DNA from: Zancudomyces culisetae
Taxonomy: Eukaryota; Kickxellomycota; Harpellomycetes; Harpellales; Legeriomycetaceae
Reading direction: 5' to 3'
Assembly (NCBI GenBank): GCA_001969505.1
Contig: LSSK01000632.1
Location: 1-56,517 of the forward strand
DNA: 56,517 nt
The notes beneath the pieces were generated by a model that saw nothing but the letters and a program-made list of their open reading frames with translations, was not told the origin of the DNA and made no database searches. Positions 1 through 10,560 of the stretch are shown piece by piece (the stretch's first letter is position 1; each line of letters begins with the position of its first letter). The translations under genes were made by a program, and so were the position numbers.

Positions 1-175
1 TGTTGAAAGATATTAGTGTAGTCCCACTCCCCTTGAACCAATGCCCATCGGGTACGGAGACTCTAGAGAGTCGAAGGGGAATAGGATGAGTTTAGAATAT
101 AGATTGTTTTTATTTTTTTTAGGAACTGTTTATCTTCTAAATAAATTTTTTTTCTACCAAAAAAAAAAAAAAAAA
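1..175 (+). mobile_element. Non-LTR retrotransposon tail, copy A (3' end with poly-A)
   Basis: Reading from base 3, a frame ends in LNQCPSGTETLESRRGIG followed by a stop. The same carboxy end, LNQRPVGMESLERRRGIG plus stop, is found in copy B at about 478-531. The stop is followed by a short AT-rich 3' UTR and a run of 17 A at 159-175, as expected of the polyadenylated end of a LINE-type element. Only the last ~30 codons of the ORF lie in the window; the rest is to the left. The frame and the poly-A are seen directly. The LINE assignment rests on copy B, which contains more of the protein. Confidence 0.65.
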
Positions 176-591
176 CCATTGAACACATGTTACTGGACTG
201 TAGATACTGGACTGTTGTTAGGTATAAAACTCTGGAACGTATCCCAGATATGTCAATTATAGGATGTGGGAAGAGAGGGAGTAGTGAAGGATGGCGGAGT
301 TTTTTTGTAGGACGACTCCTTGGAGGAGAGTCAAAAAGAATGGTGACTCTCTCCGCTAAGAAGAGAGAAACCGAAGCACCGTCTTTGGTTGAGCTGGTAA
401 CGGCACAATTTTTGGACGGAATATGTCGAACGAGGATGCAAATCTTAGAACGACTTAGATCAGAAACAACCTCCTTGAACCAACGCCCGGTGGGTATGGA
501 GTCCCTAGAGCGACGGAGGGGAATTGGTTAGGTAGATATTTTGTAGGATTATTTTTTGTAGTTTTATGGGATATTTATTTAATAAATTCAC
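176..591 (+). mobile_element. Non-LTR retrotransposon tail, copy B (5'-truncated)
   Basis: The frame is open from about base 175 to the stop at 529-531 and reads IEHMLLDCRYW near its start. The H-x(3)-D-C-x-x-W pattern resembles the zinc-binding segment found after the reverse transcriptase domain in many fungal LINE ORF2 proteins ('E-H-L-L-x-C-x-x-W'). The frame starts in mid-protein directly after the poly-A of copy A, so this is a 5'-truncated insertion or a head-to-tail dimer. The carboxy end matches copy A. There is no reverse transcriptase or endonuclease domain in the window, so the element is dead here. The 3' limit is approximate; there is no clear poly-A, only AT-rich sequence to about 591. 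Confidence 0.65.
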
Positions 592-928
592 CTAACATTA
601 AAAGTAAAAGGTTTTCTCTAGGAATTCCACACTAGCAAACTGAATGTTTATTGGTTATTTAATCACTTGTTAACCTGCAACGCTTGGGTAAAGTAAATTT
701 GGAAACCAAACACATTTCCTGCATCATGTGACCGCAGGTGGCTATTTGCTCCAAGAAATTTGGATAAATTCATCTTTGCATTCCTTTTTCTATTTGATAT
801 TAGCGCTTTTGGGAAACAGCTCGTTCTTAATTACATTTAGAGAGAATAAACAATATACAAAAGCTTACAAGTGTATAAATATTTTCCTTATAAAAACATT
901 TTAAATTCTATGCCAAAAAGTAATAGAA
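592..928. other. Intergenic, upstream of the ATG14-like gene
   Basis: There is no coding signal on either strand. A TATA-like string (gtataaatat) lies near 870-881, about 50-60 bases before the proposed ATG at 929, and may be the promoter of the ATG14-like gene. This is a positional guess only. Confidence 0.4.
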
Positions 929-2840
929 ATGGCCAGCACCACCGAAAAAGACGGATTTAATTGCTTGGCCTGTGCGGAATGCTCAAAGGCAGGATACTGT
1001 GCGGTATGCCTTGGTGGTAGGTAAGGATAACAATATTTTCACTATATCCAATTTGCGTAGTTTTTAATGAGGATAAAATAGTGGATGGGAAAGTGCAAAA
1101 AAAATGATAGCCGTGAAGTTTTCAAGAGTATGGAAAATAATTTATCCAACAGTAAAATGCAAATAAAACTGTCGATACGAATAATATAGACTCGAATTAC
1201 AGCAATGGATGATTAAAGCGATTCAAGAAAGAACTGAAAGGCTCAGAAATCGGTTTGGCTATAGCCATAAAAAAAAGATATTAGAAACTAAAATTGCTAT
1301 TCTCAAATCTAAAATTCAACCCTTAGAAAATAACATTATAAGCAAAAAGTCAAAGATTCATGATTACAGAAGGGTCTTGGGGGAAATGACAAAAGAGAAC
1401 AGGGAGGCAAAACAAAACAGCTACATAAGTAGCGTAATTGATCAAGACGTACAAGAAATCAAAGTGCTTGGAGCAAGGCTCCAGGAAAAGCGCACAGACT
1501 TGGACCATATTTGCAGTGAGCTGAAAGAAGCACAGGATATGCTACTAATCGAAACATGTAATGTTGTTGGAATAGATAATCGAAACGAGATATTTGGAAT
1601 CAAACAGCCAAAGCTTGAGTCTCTCTTCAGAAAAAACAAAAACAAACACGGCTTACTTTCCCGTGGTAGCAGCAGCTTCGAAAGCAAGACAGGGGTGATA
1701 GAAGGTGGTGGCGGGAGTGAAGAATTTAATTCAGTGCTGTCCTATTTTGTAGTTGTTTATAGAGTGGTATTAAAATATATGAACCTGACCGATGAAGTTC
1801 CGTTTATATTATATTTGGATGGACACGGAAACAGCAAAATTAACTCGATATACAGGGTGAACTGCGATGTAAAAAGCGGAGCAGAGACCAAAACGGTTAA
1901 GTCTATGTCTATGCTAAGTATGCGACAAAAAGAAGATACCGATAAATACCTAGGCTCATTTGGTGATTTGTATTTAGAAAACCGGCTAGACGAAAAAAAG
2001 ATGCATGGAAACTTGGCGAGGTTCATTTTAGGATATTCCATGCTGATATCGAATATGATATATATAGGAAATCGAGTAGGGAAAAGAATTCCGGTTTCAG
2101 GAAATACTGACCAAAAAATTGAAGCAAGCCAGGTTACTGATAGCTCTGATGAGTTTGAGCGTGGAATCGCTAGTAAAAGCACTGGGGAACATGGCGTGTA
2201 TTGGGATGTGGTGAGGAGTCTGCGCGAAATAATAGAATACTTTATCAGCAGAGAAGAAATTATTCCCAAATACATACTATACCCAGACTTCTATGGTGTC
2301 GTGGAACAAACAATATACAAAGTAAACGAGCTTTGCAAAATACATAATTTGAAGGGAGGTAACAAAAGCACAATCAAGAAAATAATGGGCATAAACGGGT
2401 TGTATGCTTCTAGAAAATACTATAATCAGTGTGAGGGACCAAAATCCAACACCAAGAGTACAACTAAACCCAAACTTAACAGAGGTATACATGCCGCTGA
2501 ATGCTTTAGAAAAACGAGGGATGTATACGGACATAGTCACAGAAGTCACAATACTGGTAGTGGTAATGGCATAGATACTAACATTAACAAGAGAGTTGAT
2601 GACACAGTAAAGAATGCAAATAATACTAAATATAAAAGTCTAAAAAATATATCTAAATCGAGGGTGAATGGCGATCGTAATAATACCAAAGGAAACGAAG
2701 AAAAAGAGAGAGGTGAAGACAACAAAAAGTATGACAAGTATGGTGATTATGAGGATGATGAGGATGAGGAGGAGGAGGAGGAGGAGGAGGATTATGATGA
2801 TGAGGATGATGATGAGGAGGAGGGCTGGAATATAATATAG
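929..2840 (+). CDS. ATG14: ATG14-like subunit of the autophagy PI3-kinase complex, two exons
   Basis: Proposed join of 929-1020 and 1190-2840 (580 residues). Exon 1 ends at a strong donor (AG|GTAAGG). The acceptor TATAG at 1188-1189 restores the long frame; another AG at 1201-1202 does not. The first exon supplies Cys12, Cys15, Cys18, Cys24 and Cys27 in the pattern C-x2-C-x2-C-x5-C-x2-C. A 'YCxxC' knot directly before a coiled coil is the hallmark of Atg14/Barkor. A Lys/Glu/Ile-rich coiled coil covers about residues 40-140. A segment with LGYSMLISNMIYI (about residue 310) resembles the conserved Atg14/UVRAG core. The last ~90 residues are low-complexity and end in a long Asp/Glu tract. Family role: Atg14 targets Vps34-Vps15-Vps30 to autophagosome formation sites. 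Vps38/UVRAG is the alternative, but the Cys knot favours Atg14. Confidence 0.6.
2745..2824. repeat. Acidic-codon microsatellite (gag/gat)n
   Basis: Imperfect tandem GAG, GAT and GAGGAT triplets encode the Asp/Glu-rich tail of the ATG14-like protein. The tract stays in frame up to the terminal GWNII and stop. Such tracts often vary in length between strains. Confidence 0.75.
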
Positions 2841-2968
2841 CATAACGTAGTACAGCACAGCGCAGCGTATTTTAATGTGATATAATTCAATATACTGTTA
2901 AATACCACAAACATATATTATCGAGTTGCCATTCAACATTTGTATTAACACCGGCAGCATCTGCTGGT

Positions 2969-3448
2969 TTATGATTTATCATTTGTGGTAGTGGTAGCAG
3001 TGGTGGGAGTGGTAGGAGTATCTCCGGTGGGGTTTTGAGTATTATTTTTAGAAATTGTGTTAGGATTTCCCCTTTTATTCTCTGTTTCAATGAATTTTTT
3101 GACTTTTTCATGATAGTGCTGCTTTTGGAAAATACAAGCCTTTCGAGCAACAAAGCTAAAAAGCACAAATCCACCTACAGCGTAATTTCCTGCGCTCAAA
3201 GAATTCCCAACCTTGATGAACCGCAGAAGTCCGGTGCTTAGACCCAGTCCAATCCCGTACATGTATCCGATCCTGGAACAGGGCACAAAAAAGGATTGTT
3301 TATACTCGTCAAGAGTCTGAGATTTGAATGCTTCTACATAGTTTGTTGGGTTTTTTTGTTGTTTTTCTTGTAGCTGTTGTGTAGAGAGATTTGAACCATC
3401 GTGGGTATTTTGTGGGTTTGGAAATTCGGAGTTTTGATCGGTCGCCAT
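2969..3448 (-). CDS. COX20: Cytochrome c oxidase assembly protein COX20
   Basis: A single exon of 159 residues with a true ATG at 3448. The core reads VPCSRIGYMYGIGLGLSTGL, then RFI, then NYAVGGFVLFSFVA. That is the COX20/FAM36A layout: 'PC-R-x-x-x-x-G-I-x-x-G' in the first transmembrane helix, then a second helix starting N-x-A-V-G. COX20 is a mitochondrial inner-membrane chaperone for newly made Cox2 during complex IV assembly. Residues 1-50 are polar and the tail is Thr/Asn-rich low complexity. Length is within the usual range for fungi. It is transcribed towards the ATG14-like gene, with about 128 bases between the two stops. Confidence 0.87.
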   Translation of the reverse strand: MATDQNSEFPNPQNTHDGSNLSTQQLQEKQQKNPTNYVEAFKSQTLDEYKQSFFVPCSRIGYMYGIGLGLSTGLLRFIKVGNSLSAGNYAVGGFVLFSFVARKACIFQKQHYHEKVKKFIETENKRGNPNTISKNNTQNPTGDTPTTPTTATTTTNDKS

Positions 3449-4218
3449 TTGTGCTTGGATATTTACGATTCAAATCACTGTGTTGTAGCTTAGTATCGTT
3501 GCCTTTTTATTTCGATTTTACTAGTAACCTTTAGACCCGTTGTCTAAATAAAGTATGCCCCGTGTTTCTATCAAAGGTTTTAGCCTCGAGTTTATTTAAA
3601 GCAAGCTATTTAAATAGGAGAAATAGTATTAGTGTTATAAATAATTGATTGAGACAGGGTAAATTTTCGCTCTTGGATGTAGATAAAGCAAGAAAAAACT
3701 GGTTATTTTCGATTTCTAATATTTATTACATTTTTGAATTACGAATTTTGGGTGTAGAACCGCTTATTTGACACTAATTGAGTAGCTATGGAATTTTTAA
3801 TTTGTAATAGAAAATAAATAAATAAAATAAAAAAAGCAGAGTTGTGGGTTGTGTTTGCGGTTATGTTTGTAGCACTAACACTAGTACAAATATACAAATT
3901 TATGACATAATGAAAAAACCAGAACTGGCCATTTCGTCTTGGTACTTGCAGTGGATCGAAAAAAGGATAAGAAGAAAAGGAAAGGGGAGGGGAGGGAAGG
4001 GAAGGGAATAAGGAGGCAAAGGCACAATAACACCGAATAAAGTGAATGAGAAAATCAAATAAATCCGAGCCGAGGACAGGCAAGAACTGATATTGAGAGC
4101 AAGTAGATAAAACAAGACAATAATAAGCAATAAAATTTGTGAAAACCCGATCAAAATAAGTGAAGTGAATATTTAATAAAAACAAGAAAGAAAAACAGAG
4201 AAAAAGAAAAAAAAAACG
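3449..4218. other. Intergenic between COX20 and the PP2A gene
   Basis: Holds the COX20 promoter side and the 3' flank of the PP2A gene. A purine-only stretch at about 3957-4022 (ggaaaggggaggggaggg type) and an A-rich stretch at 4180-4215 are the only notable features. Minus-strand open frames here are Phe/Leu-rich and look like reading of the purine tract. I see no gene. Confidence 0.5.
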
Positions 4219-6385
4219 TTAAACGGCCTTGGCAGCCTTTACAGCAAAGTATCGGACATCCTGATCAGAGTCCGTGGTTAGCTTATTTAACAATGGAAGA
4301 ATCCGTTCAGAGACAAGGGTTTTTGTTTGAGGATCAGAAGACAGAACAGGAGCAAGTGCTTCAATAGACTTGGCGACGTTGAAACGAATGTTTGGGATAG
4401 GGTCGGAGGCCAAAGTCTCGACTGCGGGAAGAATCAGATCTTTGACTATAGCAGGAGTGATGGTGGGGGCCAGAGTGGTGATAGCAAAAATTGTGGTCAT
4501 GCGGTATAGGTAGTTTGGGTGGTTGGCCATGGCTAGGATTTTGGGGATGATTGATTTTCTTGCCCAGTCAACGCCAAAGACAAGAGTCAGTTTCTTGAGG
4601 TTGATAGTGGCAGCATCGCGAACCGAATAGACAGGATCACCTAGCCACGACATGGTTAAATTACTGAGCTGCTCGTCAAAAAACTGCATACCCAGCTGTG
4701 AAGCCAAGAGCGGAACGTATTCAATGATAGCAAGTCGCACGCGCCATTGCTTATCTTCGGCCAGTTCGACAATAGCCGGCAAAAGTGATTGAGAAAGATA
4801 GTCGACGCCTACGACTTTGTTAATACGATCAAGTTGCGAGATAATGTTAAGGCGCACTTCGGGGAACGTATCCTTCAAAATCATCAAGAATAAAGGTAAC
4901 AGATGCTCAATAGTGCCGTCTTTGCCAAACTTGTCACACAACCCAGTGATACTCTTGGCCAGGTTTGCGCGAACGTGTTGTGAGGGATCATTGAGCAAAA
5001 TCCTCAACAATGGCAATACCTTCTCCACCATCTTTTCGCGCGGCATAGCCTCGGAAATACCCTCGAGCTGCGTGCAAATAGCACCGCGAACCTCTGCCTC
5101 CTGGTCTTGCATCAGCTGCAACGCTGCTTCGCTAAGTGCCTCCCGCAGCTCATCGTTTTTAAGTGCCATCGAAAGACTTACTACCTTCTCTCCAAGCATG
5201 TACCGGACTCTCCATGACTTATCTGAACATAAATCATCTAATATTTCTGCCAAGTGCTCCATGTTTTGGCTTGCTGAAAGTTTTTCTGCTATCGCTATAA
5301 GCGGTTCAACTGTTAACAGCCTAACCGAGTCCTGACCATCGTTTACTAAAAATATTAAGTTCTTGATCTGATGATTAATAATGTCATCCGCCTCCATCAC
5401 TTTGACAAGTCCTTTTAGTGCTGACGCTGCTGATCTTCGTGTCATTGGCGTTTCATCTTTACATAGTGATTCAAACCCCCTATAATTTCATTCATTTTTT
5501 TTAGCTTACCTTCTCTAATAATACTATCTTTACTTACTGTAGTTAGTCTAGTTACTTACACTAATAGCTCACTTCTTGTCTGCTCTTTCGCCTTTGCGTA
5601 TGCTGCCGCATAAAGACCTGTGGCACTGGAACGACATGTGAACCAGTCCCCTTCGGATAATCTTGCTATACATGGTACCAAATACTTTTCTATTTGCTCT
5701 GAATCCATGACATCTGCTATTGCATTTATGGATTTGACCGCCTAAAGAAAACCGTTTTATTTATTTTGTTGAATTGTTATTTTCCCCTTGATTTACTGAA
5801 ATAAGATCCCTCAGTACAAATAGAATCATCCTTTTGAATATCTTACCTCTTCTCGCACTACTGTTTCCTCAGTCCCAGCCAGATTCTCTAGTGGTCTTAG
5901 AAGCACGAATCCATAACTTGGACCTCCTACATACGGTAAAAACTCACCCAGCTCCCTTGCCAAAGCTAACAATATCTCATCCTCGTCATCTATTGACTCT
6001 ATTTTAATGAAAACTTCATGTTTTAGCTTCTATAAATTTTAAAATGCGCATTAATTGATATTGGCTTTTTACCATCCAAAAAGGGAATCAATTCATCCCG
6101 TGTCCTTGTTTCCCCGAGTGCTGTAGCTATTGTTTTTAAACCTTGGATTGCGTGTAGCCTAAGCGTCATATCTTCATGCTTCAGCTCATCCATCAAAACC
6201 GCTATAGGATATACTGTATCTCCCGCGCCACTTGACTTTGAATCGGCCGTGTCGCCACCCTGGATGCTATCTGTTCCTGCCCCATCCACCGCCATTCCGT
6301 TCTCTATTATTCCCTCCATTTCTGAGTTTCCTACTTCTACAGCTGCTGTGTGTTCATTGTCGGTTTCCATTTGCTCTAACTCCAT
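4219..6385 (-). CDS. TPD3: Protein phosphatase 2A scaffold (A/PR65) subunit, four exons
   Basis: Exons on the minus strand: 6385-6073, 5998-5847, 5741-5560 and 5479-4219. All phases agree and give 635 residues, compared with about 590 in animals and, from memory, 635 in yeast Tpd3. The protein is built of HEAT repeats. Near-diagnostic PR65 strings include [40 protein letters not shown] and [15 protein letters not shown]. Splicing restores [19 protein letters not shown], matching the family's R-x-x-L..LC-x-D-x-x-P-M. The A subunit is the rigid horseshoe joining the catalytic C and variable B subunits. The first ~50 residues are an acidic, low-complexity extension. Donors are GTAAAAA, GTAAGAT and GTAAGTA; introns are 74, 105 and 80 bases. 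Only the last exon is visible as a long ORF. Confidence 0.95.
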
Positions 6386-7744
6386 CGTTACTACTTGTTT
6401 ACTATTTTAGCTTTCTCTTTATGGTAATTTGTTTCTTTTTTTGCTCGATTATGGGGATTTGAATTGTATTATTTCCTAAAAAGCACAATCAAAACAAAGG
6501 TTATGAATATGATAAGTATGGACTTAGTTCGCTCTTTGGTCAATTATACAACTTCTGATTAATCTAAATTCCTTTTTGTTTATTACACTTGTAAAATAAA
6601 AAAAATTAAGAATAAAAAATTCATATTTAATCTGTTGTCATTTTTTTCATTTATATTTACATTTAGAATATATCCATCCCCACCCCCCATTTTTGGTTTA
6701 GGATTTTGCGGGAACTGGTTATTTTTCGTATTTTGGTTCATTTGGCTGCCAAATGCAAATAAATTGCAAATTCAATCACAGACAAGGCAAACAACACAAT
6801 TTTGCAAGCCCCGATTGTATTGTAATCTTTGGATTCTTGCTAACATTTTCATAAAAATCAAAAAATAAAATAAAAAAAACAAAAAAATCACCTACTAAAA
6901 TGTTCCTCACCTATTCATGGCATAAACTTTACATTGAAAAAAAATAAAATACCAGAGCTAAAATAATGCGCAACAAACGCAAGCATTTCTTTGGTATTTG
7001 TCTATTGTTACATAAACAAAACGTGATTTGGCAAAATTATTTGTCTGTTTGCTCACCCGAGCTAATGAAATATTTCCCTATAAATATTGCCTAAATATTT
7101 TCACAATAAAAAAAATCAACAATAAAAATAATAACAATAATAGGAAAATTAGCGCAATTTCAAAAAATGGTCCCAAGCTGTCCAATAGCACTGCTAAAAA
7201 TAATAGGTGCACTATCAACACTGCTCGCAAATAAAAAACGATATACTACTCGCCTCCCCCCTCCCTCACACCACCATAGAGGCTGTAAAGCATGATTAGC
7301 ATCTGTAAAGTTCTGGCTACTGACAGGATTATTAGAAAATTAGATATGATATGTGATCTGTTTCCAAACAGTGGCACAACCTAGGCTGGTCTTAGTTTCG
7401 TAAAACATATATTAAAGGGGGATGCATCTGAATATCACAATGGTTGGGGAGAACAAAGAAATCACATGGCTTTAGAAACGACGGGGTTTCTGGACAAGGA
7501 GAAACACTTAATCTCTTGTAATCTATGATCAGTATTTTTATTAAAACATCACTCTCGATTTCCTTATCAATTGGCGCCCATATCCAACATTATATTTAAA
7601 ATCCTCAACTACTGAGTCTCGGCTGTAAGCCATTCTTTCTAAGGTTAGGTGAGAAAAAAATATATAAAGATTAGGAGTATTCATTCAACATACCTTTTTT
7701 AATAAAATTATAATCCGAGTACATACTCCACCATTCTCAATCCC
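6386..7744. other. AT-rich intergenic, PP2A upstream region
   Basis: Upstream of the PP2A start at 6385. It includes a C-rich patch near 6675 (tccccaccccccca) and another near 7252-7265 (gcctcccccctccct). I found no convincing exon on either strand. Confidence 0.4.
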
Positions 7745-8240
7745 TCATTTTCTTCCTTTTATTCCTTTTATTCCTTTTCTTCTTTTTTCGGTTGTAAATT
7801 GCGCAAAAATGTATTTGTAATCCTTTTTCCTACTGTAATAAGATCTAATGAAAAATATCAAATCATCTGCTTTTATTAGTCCAATAGGCTGTGCAAATTT
7901 TATCAGAAAACTAATTAACACCTGGGTTTTATAGACACTTTTTTGCTTAATACTGCCCTGTTTGCAATAAAACAACAATCAAGTACAAGTGTGTACTGAA
8001 GGGTCATAATAACTGATAGAATCGAGATACATTCGAGCAGGACAACAGTATAATTGGTGGCGGCTAATTATGAAATATTGAAAATACCATAATTTTATAT
8101 TCTCCTTGTGCTTTTCTACAACCTGGTACTTCAAGTTTGTGCATTCCAGCAATAATATCAACAAGATAAAAAAAAATTTACCATCGACTAAACACTTGAA
8201 AATCAACAAAGAAGGCGAGAATCAAATATCTAGGGTTCAT
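7745..8240 (-). CDS. Doubtful small multi-exon gene, unrecognised
   Basis: A possible model is 8240-8182, 8063-7997 and 7957-7745, all phase-consistent, giving about 112 residues. It starts MNPRYLILAFFVDFQ and ends in a lysine/arginine-rich tail. Exon 1 ends at GATG|GTAAAT. The last exon is the best part and contains the hydrophobic string VLISFLIKFAQPIGLIKADD. The weak point is the second intron, only 39 bases, much shorter than the other introns here. I recognise no domain. The start would lie only about 95 bases from the divergent start at 8337. It could equally be noise around one genuine exon. Confidence 0.22.
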
Positions 8241-8336
8241 TAATATTGTTGTAATTATCCCTTTGTTGTATATTGGAAAGAAAAGAACGATACTCAGCTG
8301 TCATAATTTTCACAATACAAGACAGACGCAAAGGAA

Positions 8337-8792
8337 ATGTCATATAATACTTCAACAAGTGTCGAAAATCGATCTGCACAAATTCCGCAGAGAAAAATCA
8401 CACAACTCGCGCCCTCGTCACAATTCTATCGATCCTCTTCACTAACTAGCCCTTACACGCTTCGGGCCTTTTTATTAACTACTTTGGGTGTTGGTATTTT
8501 GACTGAAATCACCAACCAGTACAGTAAGGCAAACTTCAGTCTCGTACATAAAAAACTCGAATATATTTCTAATAATGTACTTTTTCAAAGCCTACCTCAG
8601 TCTGAATATAAAAAAAGTACAACCCTAAATCCCTGGCCTTCCAATATTTACTGGTTTGGACTGACGTACGACACTGTGATGCTTAGAAGCTGGGTTCCAA
8701 AACACAGAAAAGATCCCAACTGCTTTGGTTACTATCTATCATCAAGATGGAACGATATGATTAGACATGTAGCTGACTACATGATTAAATAA
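8337..8792 (+). CDS. Small single-TM protein, possibly a MICOS Mic12-like subunit
   Basis: A single exon of 151 residues with ATG at 8337. The N-terminal ~40 residues are Ser/Thr/Gln/Arg-rich with no acidic residues except one Glu, as in mitochondrial proteins. A transmembrane segment follows at about 42-60 (RAFLLTTLGVGILTEI), then a polar region, and finally SRWNDMIRHVADYMIK. A short N-terminal membrane anchor with a terminal 'R-W-N-x-x-[IV]-x-x-[VA]' helix recalls the Mic12/Aim5 family of the mitochondrial cristae complex, but the resemblance is weak. The function should be treated as unknown; that the ORF is real is more secure. Confidence 0.6.
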   Translation: MSYNTSTSVENRSAQIPQRKITQLAPSSQFYRSSSLTSPYTLRAFLLTTLGVGILTEITNQYSKANFSLVHKKLEYISNNVLFQSLPQSEYKKSTTLNPWPSNIYWFGLTYDTVMLRSWVPKHRKDPNCFGYYLSSRWNDMIRHVADYMIK

Positions 8793-9259
8793 ACTCTTAT
8801 TATACCCTTATTGGTGTATTAAACCTCCTCTACCTTCTTCCCATTTCTACATCTTTCTTAGAATCAAAGTTTTAATATGTAAAAAGAAATAGAGCTATTA
8901 AAACAATCCAAACACTTTTTTTTGTTACTTGTTTTGATAGATACACGAAAACAGGGATGTTTGTATTCACTTGAAAAAAAACTTTCACTAAACTTGCTTT
9001 TCTTTAGTTTTGGCAGACCCCGATCCATAGCATACAATATAGAACGTTGATCCAAGCATGTCAAGCTCCATGCAAAAGTTTAATATACTCAACTCTCTCT
9101 CCCTTCCCTTCCAAGGTTATTTGGTAAAATATGAGTATGTGTTTCTTGATCTAACTATGAGCGCTGTTCTCGTACTTTAGAAAATATGTTTCATTAAGAA
9201 AAATTAATAATAAAAATTAAATAGATAAAAAACGGAAAAAATCGAAAACGACCCTCGCC
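8793..9259. other. Intergenic between two converging genes
   Basis: 3' flanks of the 8337 gene and the PTAR1-like gene. It is AT-rich, with no gene recognised. The minus-strand frame at 8864-9064 lacks any family resemblance. Confidence 0.5.
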
Positions 9260-10560
9260 TTACTGTGGATGGCTATCATCTGTAATACAGCTATTGCAAA
9301 AGCATTTACACCATTCATAGTAATATCGTATTACCAGATTATCAGTGCCAACAGTATCCATTAGATCTTGACTTTGTCTCAACTCTCTTACAGCGACCTC
9401 TTTGGCATGCTTTGTCCCGAATAGTTGAAATATAACTTGAAAAACTCTCTGGGCATAATTGTAGTTTCCGTACTCAAGGCAGTTTGAACTGGTTATATAC
9501 GCAATTGCCGCGAGTTCAATTGACCAAAAATCCAACTGGATATCAGAATTCGTTTTTGTACAAAAGTCCGGAAAATGCTTGTGGTATAAATCAAATAGAT
9601 AGTATCTATACACTTGGGCATAGTAATTCCTGGGATAAATACGCAGTACGCTTTTTGCTATTATCTCTTGCTCCTGCTTGTAAAACTGTAGCGCTAGCGT
9701 CTTATCATTGTCCGATAGTAGCGATTTTATGTCTGACAAGTTGTTTATCAACCATTGCCTATGGTACCAAACACCAGATCTTTTTGAAGTTGCTTTGCTT
9801 AAGCACAAAATATTGATAAAATCCAATTCTTTCTGCCAGCCCCCCCTGATTGTCAACAATTCCTTCCTATATTGAGGGATATTAAGCCAGCATTGATTAA
9901 GATCGGAAACGAAGCGTGTTGAATTTTATGATAGTTGTCAACAAATAGTACGAAAATAGATTATAGCACGTGACAGCGAATATGCGTATTTTTTGCAGCT
10001 GTCAAAATGCTACGTACCTTATTCCCCAAGCGGTATTATGTTCGCCATTTAGAATCAAAATACACTTTGTCAGGTTTTCTAGTGTATTGAATGTTGAATC
10101 TTCGCACGTTGGATCTGTCTGATTTTGGCAGTTGTCCATAAATTTTCGAAATTCTCCCCTCATCTCGGTAAGCAATCCACAGCAGTGTTTAAGCACTATT
10201 GGTATACAATATTGTGGAATCGCCAATTCACCATTAAAAACCATAAATGGACCCCTGTTTACGACATGCTTATCCAACACCACCATGCCATTCGGGGTAA
10301 ATTGTACCGCTTTCCTATCAATTAAGTATTAATATAAGCAAAGACACCTAATTTTCCTAAAACTTAAAATTAGAAAGAATATCTTTGGTTTATGAAACTA
10401 TTTAACCTACAATCTCCGTCCTCAAAAAGGGACTTTGGTGGGTATATATTTCCATTTGTCTATTATTTTGAATGTGCACTTGTTAGTTGGCTTACACAAT
10501 ACCAGTCTCGAGCAGGCCAGCCAAATCCTCAAAGCAAGAAGCTGCAGATTCTTTGTACAT
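9260..10560 (-). CDS. PTAR1: PTAR1-like protein prenyltransferase alpha-repeat protein, three exons
   Basis: Exons on the minus strand: 10560-10496, 10314-10018 and 9866-9260 (322 residues, phases consistent; donors GTAAGC and GTACGT). Three prenyltransferase-alpha repeats are visible: LILNGEHNTAWGIRKELL, SGVWYHRQWLINNL and YPRNYYAQVYRYYLFDL. These carry the 'N-x-x-x-x-A-W-x-x-R' and 'W-x-H-R-x-W' signatures. The string AWGIRKELL, created by splicing, is very close to the AWNVRKELI I remember in human PTAR1. Together with the upstream RGPFMVFNGELAIP segment this favours PTAR1 over the classical farnesyl/geranylgeranyl transferase alpha subunits. In animals PTAR1 partners with RABGGTB (GGTase-III) to prenylate Ykt6. 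The third repeat has Val-Tyr-Arg in place of the usual Trp-x-x-Arg. The function in this fungus is inferred. Confidence 0.75.

Noticed and set aside
1442-2858. Several minus-strand frames opposite the ATG14-like gene
   Set aside because: They are shadows of the coding strand. The Leu/Ile-rich one mirrors the Asp/Glu microsatellite.
3739-4185. 148-codon minus-strand frame downstream of PP2A
   Set aside because: It reads a purine-rich tract as Pro/Phe/Ser/Leu. There is no motif and it lies in a 3' flank.
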